A stretch of 64,000 nt of DNA, from contig CAZFPK010000010.1 of assembly GCA_964521025.1 (NCBI GenBank), positions 1 to 64,000 of the forward strand, written 5' to 3'. Position 1 is the first letter of the stretch, and the number at the start of each line of letters is the position of its first letter. Origin of the DNA: DRTC01 sp964521025 (GTDB lineage: Bacteria; Cloacimonadota; Cloacimonadia; Cloacimonadales; TCS61). Made by a program: the position numbers and the translations under genes. A model generated the notes under the pieces. That model ran no database searches and was not told the origin of the DNA. It saw only the letters and a list, made by a program, of their open reading frames with translations. This document shows, in pieces, positions 1 through 8,869 of this stretch.

Positions 1-71
1 AAGCAGCTTAATTTTCACGACAACTTGTTGGTAAGTTTGGTTTTTTAAGTGACTATTTACTTTTTCCGGAA

Positions 72-188
72 TTAGGAATTTTTGAAATCTTTTGAGTAAT
101 GATATTTTTTAAGTTTATTCTTTATTTTTTGAGTTAATCTCTCGATATCTTTAGCGGCTTCTTTAATGATTCTTATTTCATAAGACAT
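72..188 (-). pseudogene. Truncated RelE/ParE-family toxin (38 codons)
   Basis: The reading frame starts MSYEIRIIKEAAKDIERL, the N-terminal strand-helix start of RelE/YoeB-type mRNA interferases, and stops after 38 codons. The family is normally 80-95 residues, so the catalytic C-terminal half is missing. The ATG overlaps the 3' end of the upstream antitoxin-like frame by 16 bases, the usual translationally coupled order. No toxin continuation was found in the 71 bases before the window edge. Inferred inactive. Confidence 0.5.
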
Positions 189-439
189 TTTTTGAAGACC
201 TGATCAAAAGAATAAGTTTCCTCATTTAGAATCTGTTCGAATGATTTTTTGATACTTTCTCTAAATCCAAGAATTGAAAGAAGTTGTAAAGTTTCAATTT
301 AATTATCATATTAATCTTCCGACATAATGACTGCATCTCCGTCCGAATGATGAATGTGATAAATATGGTGGCTCGTATTGGTTTCCTTAATTATATGAAT
401 TAAATCTCTTTGTGCTTTTAAGGCTGTCGATCCGGTCAT
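173..439 (-). pseudogene. YefM/Phd-type antitoxin with two in-frame stops
   Basis: After a strong GGAGGA site the frame reads MTGSTALKAQRDLIHIIKET, then GDAVIMSED, TAA (311-313), YDN, TAA (299-301), IETLQLLSILGFRESIKKSF. This matches the YefM plan, including the MSxEDYxxLxETLxLL signature, with two codons changed to TAA. The frame stays open for 88 codons apart from those stops and runs into the toxin start. Conserved residues on both sides of the stops make this a recently inactivated antitoxin and not chance similarity. Confidence 0.6.
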
Positions 440-474
440 TTTATTTTCCTCCAGTGAAAAAAAATCTGATCCTG

Positions 475-1719
475 TCAAATCCCCGGACTCACATTCTTCT
501 GTTCGATATTCTCAAAAGCAAAGATCGGTTTGGATTGTTCCAAAATTACTTCCCTGGTGATCATGCATTTCCTGACATTTTGCATTTCCGGAAGATCGTA
601 CATAATGTCGAGCATAAATTTTTCCATGATCGCTCGTAAACCACGCGCTCCGGTTTTATGCTTGAGAGCGACTTTTGCGATCTCTTTCAGAGCTCCCTCT
701 GCAAAATCGAGACTTACACCTTCCAGATCAAAAAGTTTTTTATACTGCTTGCAGATAGCATTTTTTGGTTGGGTCAGGATCTGAACCAATGCTTGTTCCT
801 TCAATTCGTGTAAAGCACTGGTTACAGGTATTCTGCCAACGAGTTCGGGAATCAAACCGAACTTGACCAGGTCATCGGGAATGACTTTATTCAGAAGTTC
901 GGGAGTTATTTCGGATTGGGAGACGATATCAGCATCGAATCCAACAGTTTTCAAATTGATCCGGCGCTGGATAATTTTTTCTAATCCAAAAAAAGCACCA
1001 CCTGCAATGAATAAAATATTTTTCGTATCCATTTCAATAAATTCCTGATGCGGGTGTTTTCTACCGCCTTTGGGAGGAACATTGACTTTTGCTCCTTCCA
1101 GAATTTTCAAAAGTGCTTGTTGAACTCCTTCTCCGGAAACATCTCTGGTTATGGAAGGAGCTTCTGATTTCCGGGCGATCTTATCCAATTCGTCGATATA
1201 AATAATTCCCTTTTCTGCTTTTTCCACATCATAATTTGCATTCTGCAATAACCTGACCAGGATGTTTTCCACATCTTCACCAACATATCCTGCTTCCGTC
1301 AGAGTTGTTGCATCTGCGATAGCAAAAGGAACTTTCAGGAGTTTTGCCAGAGTTTCAGCGATCAGGGTTTTACCCGAACCGGTCGGACCGATCATCATGA
1401 TATTGCTTTTTTCGATTTCGATATCGTCGCTCTTTCTCTGCTTGAAGATCCTTTTATAATGATTATAAACGGCAACGGATATGATCTGTTTTGCTCTTTC
1501 CTGACCGATCACATACTGGTTCAGAAAATCATTGATCTGGCGGGGAGTAGGAAGAACAAAATGATCCAGTTCCTCTTTTTGATGATCCGATTCGAGGATG
1601 GTCGAACACATAGTTATGCATTCTTCACAAATATTCCCGGTAATTCCTTTGATCAAATATTTGGTTTCGGTTTCTGTTCGATTACAAAACGAACAACGGT
1701 GTAAATTATATGAATTCAA
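475..1719 (-). CDS. clpX: ATP-dependent Clp protease ATP-binding subunit ClpX
   Basis: AAA+ unfoldase that recognises tagged substrates and feeds them to ClpP in the cytoplasm. The N-terminal zinc-binding domain has Cys9, Cys12, Cys31 and Cys34. Walker A GPTGSGKT lies near residues 111-118, then the GYVGED pore loop, Walker B IIYIDELDK, a VGF tripeptide in the position of the ClpP-binding IGF loop, and sensor-2 GARGLRAI. At 414 residues it is full length. The start is TTG, six bases after AAGGAG. It is last in tig-clpP-clpX, separated from clpP by 204 bases holding dispersed repeats, so it may also have its own promoter. Confidence 0.97.
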   Translation of the reverse strand: MNSYNLHRCSFCNRTETETKYLIKGITGNICEECITMCSTILESDHQKEELDHFVLPTPRQINDFLNQYVIGQERAKQIISVAVYNHYKRIFKQRKSDDIEIEKSNIMMIGPTGSGKTLIAETLAKLLKVPFAIADATTLTEAGYVGEDVENILVRLLQNANYDVEKAEKGIIYIDELDKIARKSEAPSITRDVSGEGVQQALLKILEGAKVNVPPKGGRKHPHQEFIEMDTKNILFIAGGAFFGLEKIIQRRINLKTVGFDADIVSQSEITPELLNKVIPDDLVKFGLIPELVGRIPVTSALHELKEQALVQILTQPKNAICKQYKKLFDLEGVSLDFAEGALKEIAKVALKHKTGARGLRAIMEKFMLDIMYDLPEMQNVRKCMITREVILEQSKPIFAFENIEQKNVSPGI

Positions 1720-1731
1720 AATATCTCCTTT

Positions 1732-1770
1732 GACCTCATCCCCAGCCCTTCTCCTGGGAGGAGAAGGGAG
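1732..1770. repeat. Dispersed palindromic element, CCCTTCTC/GAGAAGGG family
   Basis: An imperfect hairpin with arms CCCTTCTC (1746-1753) and GAGAAGGG (1761-1768), preceded by a CCTCATCCCCAGCC lead. Similar elements occur at 12827, 13008, 16868, 60567, 61277 and inside ribD. The rest of the clpP-clpX gap (to about 1920) carries a TCATTCTGAG...GGAATGACAG segment, another low-complexity dispersed type. Confidence 0.6.
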
Positions 1771-1923
1771 TAAATAAGGAAATCATTTTGTCATTCTGAG
1801 TTCTCTTCTTGCTACTCTCTTTAAATCTTGGAACTCATCACATATTTTCTTCCAGGATTAAGAATCTGCTGCTAGAAAAAATCTTTACTTCCGTTTCAGT
1901 TGGAGATTCCCCGGAATGACAGA

Positions 1924-2523
1924 TTATTTTTTTATTGTGTCCTTCCTGGAAATGATGACTTCATCTATCAGACCGTATTCTTTCGCATCCTCGGAACTCA
2001 TAAAAAAATTCCGGTCCGTATCTTTGACGATTTTTTCCAAAGGCTGATCTGTGTGTTTCTGTAAAATCTTGTTCAGTCTTTCTTTGAGAAGCAGGATTTC
2101 TTTTGTCTGGATTTCAATATCCGATGCCTGACCCCGGACTCCTCCGAGAGGTTGATGGATCATTATCCTGCAATTCGGCAAAGCAAACCGTTTCTTTTTT
2201 TGACCGGCAGACAGTAAAAGCGAACCCATACTCGATGCTTGTCCGATGCATATCGTGCTCACTTCCGGTCTGATGTACTGCATCGTATCGTAAATAGCTA
2301 AACCTGCAGTAACCGATCCTCCCGGGCTGTTGATATACATATAAATATCTTTTTCCGGGTCTTCGGCTTCGAGATGTAATAGCTGAGCAATTACAACATT
2401 GGCAATATTATCATCGAGAGGTGAACCCAAAAAAACGATCCTGTCTTTTAATAATCTCGAATAAATATCATAAGCTCTTTCTACATTTCCGTTCTGTTCA
2501 ACAACTATCGGAACATAAGGCAT
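1924..2523 (-). CDS. clpP: ATP-dependent Clp protease proteolytic subunit ClpP
   Basis: Serine peptidase that forms the tetradecameric proteolytic chamber used by ClpX. The triad is visible: Ser98 in GQASSMGS, His123 in RIMIHQP, and an Asp near residue 170 in KDTDRNFFMS. The glycine-rich INSPGGSVTAG oxyanion segment is intact. Length 199 residues is typical. The ATG follows AAGGAGATTCAAG. It sits 110 bases downstream of trigger factor, the conserved order. Confidence 0.97.
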   Translation of the reverse strand: MPYVPIVVEQNGNVERAYDIYSRLLKDRIVFLGSPLDDNIANVVIAQLLHLEAEDPEKDIYMYINSPGGSVTAGLAIYDTMQYIRPEVSTICIGQASSMGSLLLSAGQKKKRFALPNCRIMIHQPLGGVRGQASDIEIQTKEILLLKERLNKILQKHTDQPLEKIVKDTDRNFFMSSEDAKEYGLIDEVIISRKDTIKK

Positions 2524-2632
2524 CTTGAATCTCCTTTATTATTCTATCAAAACTTTATGAAAATTATCATTTAAGGATTTTCTATGTATGAATTTTCGTA
2601 AAGCTTAACACTATTTTTCCTCTTCGATTTTT

Positions 2633-3883
2633 TTATGGATAAGGAACAAATTTAGAACTTTTTTCGATTTTCTCAAACAGTTTTTTCTCTTTTATTTGTG
2701 AAGAAAAATCTTCGCTTTCCAGCTGTTTTTTATACATTTTTTGATATTTGTCGATATCCATTTTCATATTTTCCGCTGCTTGTTTGATGGCTGCATTTTT
2801 ATCTTCATCCGAGATTTCGATGTTTTCTTTCTTTAATATTTCCTGGATAAGATAGTAGCTTTTCAGATTATGTTCAGCGATTTCCTTGAAGAAAGGGATC
2901 ATTTTTTCGATATCATCCTTCATGGATTTTGAGTAAGATTTTGCCATATCTCCGGCATAATTGTTTATCATCGAGGGAGGAACAGCCATAGGATTTTCTT
3001 CTATTATTTTATTTATTATCGCATCTTTCAGGACTTTTTTATTCTCGATCTCGATCCTGATTTTGAGGTCTTCGGTTATTTTTGCTTTCATTTCCTGCAG
3101 GGATTCAAATTCGAGGTCTTTTGCCATGTCATCATCTATTTCAGGCAGTTGTTTTCTTTTGATGGAATTTATCGAAACCAGGAAATCTCTATTTTTAATA
3201 TTTGAAGAAATATCTTTATCCCTCGATTCTTGCTCCGCATCGAATAATTTAGTTTTGATCTCATCATCGATTTTTTTTCCATTAAGATTTTTATTGAATT
3301 CTTCCGAATACGGATTATCTCCCAATATAAATTCCCGGTCGATCTCCTTTGTTACTTGCTCCTTGTCATCCAGAAATTTTATCTTTGCTGAAATAATATT
3401 TCCGTTTTCAGCCGGATTTTCCGAATCGATGATGATTGCCAACTGGTGTCTGAATTCTTCGATCCTTGTATTTAACATCTCTTTTTTGAATTTATACGGT
3501 TCAAACGGAATTTCGAGATTTAAGTATTTTGTGATCTTGATTTCCGGAAATATCTCAAAATGAAAAGAAGCAACCAGGTCGTTTCCTTTTTCCCAATCAA
3601 CTTTTCTGAATTCCCCGGGATTTACAGGTTTGATATCTATTTCATCGATCGCTTTTTCGTAATAATTTTTCAGTTTATCATTCAGAAATTCATCTTTCAG
3701 ATAATCACCGTAATTTCTTTCGATCATGGCAAGTGGAGCTTTACCTTTACGAAAACCGGGAACAACGATATTCTTTTTAAGTTTGTTCAAAGAAGAATTA
3801 TAATCTTCCAGAACTTTATTCGATCCTACTGTAATTGTCAATTCTCTTATACATGCATCGACTTTTTTTATCTCTGTTTTCAT
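2633..3883 (-). CDS. tig: Trigger factor, ribosome-bound chaperone
   Basis: Binds near the ribosomal exit tunnel and shields nascent chains. The N-terminal domain has the ribosome-docking signature GFRKGKAPLAMIE (around residue 43). The central PPIase region (about 155-245) is poorly conserved, as in many non-proteobacterial homologues, and peptidyl-prolyl isomerase activity cannot be assumed. The C-terminal region is long and helical, ending lysine-rich. Length 416 residues fits the family. Start ATG follows a GGAGAG site. First gene of tig-clpP-clpX. Confidence 0.93.
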   Translation of the reverse strand: MKTEIKKVDACIRELTITVGSNKVLEDYNSSLNKLKKNIVVPGFRKGKAPLAMIERNYGDYLKDEFLNDKLKNYYEKAIDEIDIKPVNPGEFRKVDWEKGNDLVASFHFEIFPEIKITKYLNLEIPFEPYKFKKEMLNTRIEEFRHQLAIIIDSENPAENGNIISAKIKFLDDKEQVTKEIDREFILGDNPYSEEFNKNLNGKKIDDEIKTKLFDAEQESRDKDISSNIKNRDFLVSINSIKRKQLPEIDDDMAKDLEFESLQEMKAKITEDLKIRIEIENKKVLKDAIINKIIEENPMAVPPSMINNYAGDMAKSYSKSMKDDIEKMIPFFKEIAEHNLKSYYLIQEILKKENIEISDEDKNAAIKQAAENMKMDIDKYQKMYKKQLESEDFSSQIKEKKLFEKIEKSSKFVPYP

Positions 3884-3910
3884 TTCTCTCCTTTGATGTA
3901 TCGGAAAAAT

Positions 3911-3993
3911 GCGAAAGAGGGGACTCGAACCCCTATGAAATTGCTTTCACTGGATTCTAAGTCCAGCGCGTCTGCCAATTCCGCCACTTTCGC
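3911..3993 (-). tRNA. tRNA-Leu, anticodon TAG
   Basis: The acceptor stem GCGAAAG pairs with CTTTCGC at the other end. The anticodon arm CTGGA-CTTAGAA-TCCAG gives anticodon TAG (reads CUN leucine). A variable arm, typical of class II tRNAs, and a GGTTCGAGTCC T-arm are present. The 3' CCA is not encoded. It lies just upstream of tig on the same strand. Confidence 0.95.
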
Positions 3994-4098
3994 GAGTAAT
4001 TTTTTGGAAAGTAAAAACTTAATTCATTCCGAAGGCTTTCGGGGTAAATTAAGTTTCCGGTTTATAGATCGACTCTGATCAATTAATAAAACTGAATA

Positions 4099-5232
4099 TT
4101 ACGGCATCTCTTTGTAGATTTTCTCGTATTTCTCTTCCAGATCTTTATTGCCGGTATTTTTTGCAGATTGGTATAGAAGTTGGACTGCTTCTTTTGATGT
4201 ATTATCATTATTAAACCAGGTATCTGCATATTTTAGAACATCGTCGAACATTTCATTTTGGTAAAGTTCATAGCACAAGTATGAAAGATCCTGAATATCG
4301 GGAGAATCTTTTGCCAGATCCATTTCCATTTTCCAGTATTTCAATTTTTTATCATTCAATTTAAGTTTTGCTGCAAAAACCCTGGAATTATAGATAGCAT
4401 CGATATTTTCCGGATCGATTTCAATTATTTTTTCAAATGTTTCGAGGGCTTTTTCAGGTTTATCCGATTGTTCATAGCATAAACCCATTGTAAATAAAAC
4501 ACCGGTATTGTTCTCATCGAGTTCCAGAGCTTTTGAATACCAATTCAAAGCGTTTTCAAAATCTTCAATATTATAATAATGATTAGCAATTTGCATTTTT
4601 AAATCAAAGTTCTCCGGTTCAAGTTCTGAAATTCGTATTCGTGTTTTTTGAGCATTACTCGAGTCTTTTTTCGTTTCATAGGATTTTAAGATAAAAACAT
4701 GAACAGTACTGCTATCCGGAGCGATTTCAAGCAGTTCGGATGCTAATTCGACTACTTTGTCGTAGGCTTCATTCTTATATTGCTCGTAAATATTATTGTA
4801 GAGCTTTTGATAAATACTGGTTTTGAATTGCTGTATTTTTTCCAGGCTGAATTTCTTATCGATCTCTTTATTGAAATTCTTGATTTCTTTTTCTGCTTTT
4901 TTAGGATTATCAGAATATTCAGCATTGATTTCTTCAAGAAAAGGATTTGCCAAGGCGATGACTTTTTCAAAAAATTTGTTTGCTTCTAAAAAATTTTCCG
5001 AAAAATAATGGCATAATGAAATGTTATAATTGACCTGTAAATTTTCCGGATAATTCATTAGAAGTTTTTCGAACATAGGCAGTGCTTTCTCATACCTGCC
5101 GTCCTTTCTGTGAATTTTGGCTCCTTTAAAAGTTGCTTTGTCCTGTGCTGAAAATTTCTGCTCGACAGATATCAATGAACAGGTAAGAATGATCAGTATT
5201 ATCGATACGATCAAGACTTTTGAGAATCTCAT
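4099..5232 (-). CDS. Tetratricopeptide-repeat protein, probably exported
   Basis: The chosen ATG follows GGAGGAGAA; the open frame continues 19 codons further upstream without a better site. Residues 1-25 form a hydrophobic segment (FSKVLIVSIILIILTC) acting as signal peptide or anchor. The rest is helical TPR repeats, clearest around ENALNWYSKALELDENN and KALETFEKIIEIDPENI. No catalytic domain is visible. The likely role is protein-protein scaffolding in the periplasm. The specific function is unknown. It lies downstream of sppA on the same strand, but a weak hairpin separates them. Confidence 0.8.
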   Translation of the reverse strand: MRFSKVLIVSIILIILTCSLISVEQKFSAQDKATFKGAKIHRKDGRYEKALPMFEKLLMNYPENLQVNYNISLCHYFSENFLEANKFFEKVIALANPFLEEINAEYSDNPKKAEKEIKNFNKEIDKKFSLEKIQQFKTSIYQKLYNNIYEQYKNEAYDKVVELASELLEIAPDSSTVHVFILKSYETKKDSSNAQKTRIRISELEPENFDLKMQIANHYYNIEDFENALNWYSKALELDENNTGVLFTMGLCYEQSDKPEKALETFEKIIEIDPENIDAIYNSRVFAAKLKLNDKKLKYWKMEMDLAKDSPDIQDLSYLCYELYQNEMFDDVLKYADTWFNNDNTSKEAVQLLYQSAKNTGNKDLEEKYEKIYKEMP

Positions 5233-5324
5233 TTCTCCTCCATTTAATATAAAATAAATCTTTTGCAAAAATTTGCTAACTGTTTTCAAGTCAAGGATTT
5301 TTTCTTCGTAAGATGTTCCGATAT

Positions 5325-5364
5325 TATAATTTGAAACTTGCTGGATTTTTGAAGTTCAGCAAGT
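5325..5364 (-). terminator. Possible terminator downstream of sppA
   Basis: On the minus strand a stem ACTTGCTG / CAGCAAGT (arms 5357-5364 and 5336-5343) is followed by a weakly T-rich stretch (TTCAAATTATAA). It lies 16 bases after the sppA stop. The tail is poor, so this is a tentative call. Confidence 0.35.
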
Positions 5365-5379
5365 CTTAAAACTGTCGGA

Positions 5380-7110
5380 TCAATAATTTTCTATCTGGAC
5401 CGGAATGATCGCCTGCACCGGTTCATTTTTGATGTTCTTATAAAAATCGGCAGCTTTATCAAATCCCAGGTCTTTTTGAAGATCATTATTCAGCACCTTC
5501 GAGATAATGTCGAGATTGAATCTTTCTTTCAACAATAATTCCAGGAATGATTTCTGTTTGGGATAATATGTCCGCGCAAAAGCTGTGATCCCGGCGAGTT
5601 CTGCTGCTTTGATGATCGCATCTTCGAGGTTTCCAGTTTCATCGATCAGATCATTTTCCCCTGCATCGCGGCAACTCCAGATCCGACCTTGAGCAAGTTT
5701 TTCTACTTCATTAAGAGACATATCCCTGCCTTCCGAAACTCGTGATTTGAATTCCATATAAGTTTCTTCGATTCCCTTTTTAAGAGCAGAAAATTGCTCG
5801 GGATCAGGTTTTACCCAGGGATCGAAGATATTCGAGAATTTTCCTTTTCTGATCTCATTCGGGTGAATGCCGACTTTATCTCCGAGCTTATTAATATTCG
5901 GGATCATCCCGACAACCCCGATCGAACCTGTGATCGTGAAAGGATCCGCAAAAATATGATCGGAAACACAGGAAATATAATATCCGCCGGAAGCAGCTAC
6001 ATTACCCATCGAGATGACTACCGGTTTCTGTTTTTTGAATTCCCTGATCTTTGCCAGAATGATCTCCGATTCGAGCGCACTTCCTCCCGGACTGTTAACC
6101 CGAATTACCAGGGCTTTGACCTTATCATCTTTCTGTAATTTATCAAGCAGTTTGGTTATCCTCGGAGCAGAAATTTTTTGCTCAAAACCGGAACGGGCTC
6201 GAGTTATCATTCCCTGTGCATAAAGAACGGCAATATTTTCTTGAAATGATAATGGAACAGTCCGGGTTTTGTAATCCTCTAATGAGAGCAGGTTATCATT
6301 ATCGATCCCGAACTTTGCTAATAGATCCTCTTTAAATGATAATTCATCGACCAGCTTATATTTCAGAGCCGTTTCCCGGTTGATAAAAAGTTCATCTCTT
6401 ATTTCATAGATATCTTTAATTTGAGCGGTCGTAATTTCCCTGCGATTTGCTATTTCAGCCAGCATATTTTCATAAATATCGCTGAAAAGCTTATCGATAC
6501 TTTCCCGAAAAGGTTTTGAGATTTGATTGCGGGTATAAGGTTCACCAGCTCCTTTATATTTCCCGGCGTGAATAACCTGCATCTCGATCCCGAGTTTGTC
6601 GAGTAGATCTTTATAAAAGAGAATATTAGAACCGATCCCGGTTAAGAGAATTCCAGCTGATGCAGACGGATTCAAATAAATTTCATGCGCCGCAGAAGCC
6701 AGGAAATAATCTCGATTAGTTACCATATCGAGATAAGCGATAACTTGTTTCCCGCCGGTTTTAAAATCCTCCAGAGCAGCAATGATCTCATTTGTTGTGG
6801 CAAACCCGCACCTGATCCATTCCGGTTCCAGGATGATTCCTTTTATTTTATCATCTTTGGCTGCTTTATCGATCTTTTCGATTATTTCATGGGCTGAATA
6901 AACATCGTCGTCTATCATAAAAAGATCGTCCTTGATCTCTTTGTAATCGACGATCCGGCCGGATAATCGCAGATGCAGATATGATCCGGGAAGAACCTTT
7001 ACAGCCTTTTGCTTTCCCAGTTTACTGATGGAATGTCCGATAAAAAAGATTATTATTATTAAAACCAAAATCGATGTTAAACAACCGAATGCAAACCATT
7101 TTTTTCGCAT
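5380..7110 (-). CDS. sppA: Signal peptide peptidase SppA, 67K type
   Basis: Membrane-anchored serine protease that digests cleaved signal peptides. A single N-terminal membrane segment (residues about 8-26) is followed by two tandem S49 domains, giving 576 residues as in the long form. The catalytic Lys is in HAGKYKGAGEPYTR in the first half; the catalytic Ser is in NVAASGGYYIS in the second half, preceded by VNSPGGSALESE. Both residues needed for the Ser-Lys dyad are present. ATG follows a GGAGGAAT site. Confidence 0.93.
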   Translation of the reverse strand: MRKKWFAFGCLTSILVLIIIIFFIGHSISKLGKQKAVKVLPGSYLHLRLSGRIVDYKEIKDDLFMIDDDVYSAHEIIEKIDKAAKDDKIKGIILEPEWIRCGFATTNEIIAALEDFKTGGKQVIAYLDMVTNRDYFLASAAHEIYLNPSASAGILLTGIGSNILFYKDLLDKLGIEMQVIHAGKYKGAGEPYTRNQISKPFRESIDKLFSDIYENMLAEIANRREITTAQIKDIYEIRDELFINRETALKYKLVDELSFKEDLLAKFGIDNDNLLSLEDYKTRTVPLSFQENIAVLYAQGMITRARSGFEQKISAPRITKLLDKLQKDDKVKALVIRVNSPGGSALESEIILAKIREFKKQKPVVISMGNVAASGGYYISCVSDHIFADPFTITGSIGVVGMIPNINKLGDKVGIHPNEIRKGKFSNIFDPWVKPDPEQFSALKKGIEETYMEFKSRVSEGRDMSLNEVEKLAQGRIWSCRDAGENDLIDETGNLEDAIIKAAELAGITAFARTYYPKQKSFLELLLKERFNLDIISKVLNNDLQKDLGFDKAADFYKNIKNEPVQAIIPVQIENY

Positions 7111-7144
7111 AATTCCTCCGATTTTTTTTATGAATTACAAATGT

Positions 7145-7379
7145 AAAAAGATTGGATATTTGTCAATGATAGGGAATTTTAATATATAATTTTGAAAAAA
7201 ATTGAAAAATATCAAGTGAAGTTGTCACACTTTTGCATTTTTTGACATATAATAGTGTGATGTTAAAAAAATTGAGTGGTGGTGTCTCAGTTTATAAGTT
7301 TTTGGGATATTGTTATAGAAGGTTGTATTTATGAAGAAAATAAATATTTTTTACCTGGGGAAGAATAAATTAATTTGAC
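7145..7379 (+). repeat. Duplicated leader region, copy 1
   Basis: About 235 bases upstream of the first outer-membrane-like gene are strongly similar to 7995-8235 upstream of its paralogue. The best block (about 7210-7310) differs at only a few positions and contains an inverted repeat TCACACT...AGTGTGA. This noncoding block is more alike than the coding sequences that follow, suggesting selection on the leader or a recent conversion. Confidence 0.75.
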
Positions 7380-7410
7380 TTTTTTTTCTTGTTTTAAAAA
7401 TAAACAAGAA
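7375..7410 (+). promoter_or_regulatory. Candidate promoter with leader hairpin, copy 1
   Basis: TTGACT (7375-7380) is a good -35 match. It is followed by an inverted repeat TTCTTGTTT (7386-7394) / AAACAAGAA (7402-7410) lying over the expected -10 and start-site region. The same arrangement, with a better TTGACA and altered loop, occurs in copy 2 at 8230-8271. The palindrome may be an operator or a 5' UTR hairpin. Confidence 0.45.
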
Positions 7411-7434
7411 TTAAGAAAAGAAGGGGATTGATTG

Positions 7435-7980
7435 ATGAAGAAAAAATTATGTACACTTTTAGCAATTCTATCTATTTTTATTGTCTATTCAGATAATGTT
7501 CAGATAGAGAATAAAAAACTAATAATAAAAGAAATAATTGAAAAAAAAACGAAAGTGTATAGCAGTTCTTTATCGATAGGTGTTTTTTCCGGATTGAATT
7601 TAGGATATGGAAAGATAGTTAGCAATAAAAAATTCACAAAAGAAAGAATCTGGATTATTCATGCAGCAAAAATCCTTCCTAAATATTTGATGGAACATTA
7701 CTTTTTAGCAGGTATTTACTATCAAACAAACTATTTTAAAAATCCTGAAAGAGTGGGATTTTTTTTTAAAACTGATATTGGTGTTGATTGTTTTTATACG
7801 GAATCATCATCTAATTGGTTTAGTGGTGTAGAGGAAGGAAGTAAGATTTGGATTTTTCCTAATATTGCTTTTGGTATAGGAAATAGTTTTCAAATCAATA
7901 AAAATAATTCTTTTAGAATTTCAATAGATGTAGGAATAAAGGTTTTAATTTGTAATTTAAATTTAACTTTTTTATTTTAA
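7435..7980 (+). CDS. Small outer-membrane beta-barrel-like protein, paralogue 1
   Basis: No known family recognised. A signal peptide (residues 1 to about 20, LCTLLAILSIFIVYS) is followed by alternating hydrophobic/polar strands and a C-terminal phenylalanine (NLNLTFLF), the usual pattern of outer-membrane beta-barrel proteins. ATG 7435 follows AAGGGG; an in-frame TTG three bases earlier is less likely. The next gene (8293-8829) is its paralogue: both have GYGKI followed by an I-W-I/Q-IH block, and both end with a R-I-S-I/L-D-x-G-x-KVLI motif. Confidence 0.65.
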   Translation: MKKKLCTLLAILSIFIVYSDNVQIENKKLIIKEIIEKKTKVYSSSLSIGVFSGLNLGYGKIVSNKKFTKERIWIIHAAKILPKYLMEHYFLAGIYYQTNYFKNPERVGFFFKTDIGVDCFYTESSSNWFSGVEEGSKIWIFPNIAFGIGNSFQINKNNSFRISIDVGIKVLICNLNLTFLF

Positions 7981-7991
7981 TTGGAGGAAAA

Positions 7992-8033
7992 ATGAAAAAA
8001 GGTTGGATATTTTTCAATGATGGGGATTATTAA
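7992..8033 (+). other. 13-codon stub with strong ribosome site at duplication junction
   Basis: A perfect GGAGGAAAA site precedes ATGAAAAAAGG, but the frame ends after 13 codons (MKKGWIFFNDGDY). The start resembles that of the gene at 8870. I infer the remains of a gene start left where the duplicated segment joined; a real leader peptide is less likely. Confidence 0.3.
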
Positions 8034-8235
8034 TATAACCTTTTTTATAAAATTTTGAAAAATATCAAGTGAAGTTGTCACACTTTTGCATTTTTTGACA
8101 TATTATAGTGTGATGATAAAAAAGTTGAGTGGTGGCGTCACAGTTTGTAAGTTTTTGGGATATTTTAATTGAAGTTTGAATTTATGAAGAACACTTACAT
8201 ATTTTTTATATCGGGAAGAATAAATTCGTTTGACA
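7995..8235 (+). repeat. Duplicated leader region, copy 2
   Basis: Second copy of the 7145-7379 leader. It keeps the CACACTTTTGCATTTTTTGACAT block, the TCACACT/AGTGTGA arms and the GGGAAGAATAAATT segment just before the -35 element. Confidence 0.75.
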
Positions 8236-8271
8236 AATATTTCTTGTTGATTTAAAAAAGAAACAAGAAAT
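8230..8271 (+). promoter_or_regulatory. Candidate promoter with leader hairpin, copy 2
   Basis: TTGACA (8230-8235), 17 bases, then TAAAAA (8253-8258). A perfect 10-base inverted repeat ATTTCTTGTT (8239-8248) / AACAAGAAAT (8262-8271) brackets the -10. Because the stem is kept while loop and flanks differ from copy 1, the palindrome itself seems to matter. Confidence 0.5.
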
Positions 8272-8292
8272 ATAAAAAAATAGGAGTTGATG

Positions 8293-8829
8293 ATGAAGAA
8301 AATAAGTGTAATTCTTTTTTTATTTTTTGTTAATCTTATTTTTGCACAAGAACTATCTCTAGAAAATTCAAAAATATTTGCATCAAAACAGAAGAATCAT
8401 TTTTTGTGCTTACAAATATCCCCTGGGTTGCTTTATGGTGCTTCAGTTGGTTATGGCAAAATCATTAGTACAAAAACAGCCATCATAGAAAATATCTGGC
8501 AAATTCATTATCATCAAGGTGGTGATTTTGTAGCAACTGGGTTAATACTACAAGCTAATCTTTTTAAATCAAAAGAAAGAAAGGGGTTTTATTTCTTGGC
8601 AAATGGTGGATTTGATTATACAAAAAGAAAACATCTTTTCAACTTTGGAAGTATTGGAGGAACTGAGGAAGATGATAATGAGGAAAAAATATATAACGGA
8701 TTTTTTCCTAATCTTTCATTAGGATTCGGTTATAGTAAAAAAATATCAAAAAGTTCATATCTAAGAATTTCATTAGATATCGGCTTTAAAGTCTTGATCT
8801 CTAATCTGAATTTTAGTTATTGCTTTTGA
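8293..8829 (+). CDS. Small outer-membrane beta-barrel-like protein, paralogue 2
   Basis: A paralogue of the preceding gene made by tandem duplication. The signal peptide (VILFLFFVNLIFAQ) has a clear AQ cleavage site, and a predicted strand-rich body ends in Phe (NLNFSYCF). The third start codon, ATG 8293, is best spaced after AGGAG (8282-8286); ATG 8290 and TTG 8287 are alternatives. Divergence from paralogue 1 is high in the protein but low in the leader. Function unknown. Confidence 0.65.
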   Translation: MKKISVILFLFFVNLIFAQELSLENSKIFASKQKNHFLCLQISPGLLYGASVGYGKIISTKTAIIENIWQIHYHQGGDFVATGLILQANLFKSKERKGFYFLANGGFDYTKRKHLFNFGSIGGTEEDDNEEKIYNGFFPNLSLGFGYSKKISKSSYLRISLDIGFKVLISNLNFSYCF

Positions 8830-8869
8830 TATTGGAAAAATGCAAAATTTGCATAAAAAGGAGTAAAAA

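Noticed and set aside
412..639. Plus-strand open frame over the clpX end
   Set aside because: Antisense shadow of clpX and the antitoxin start; no ribosome site and no domain.
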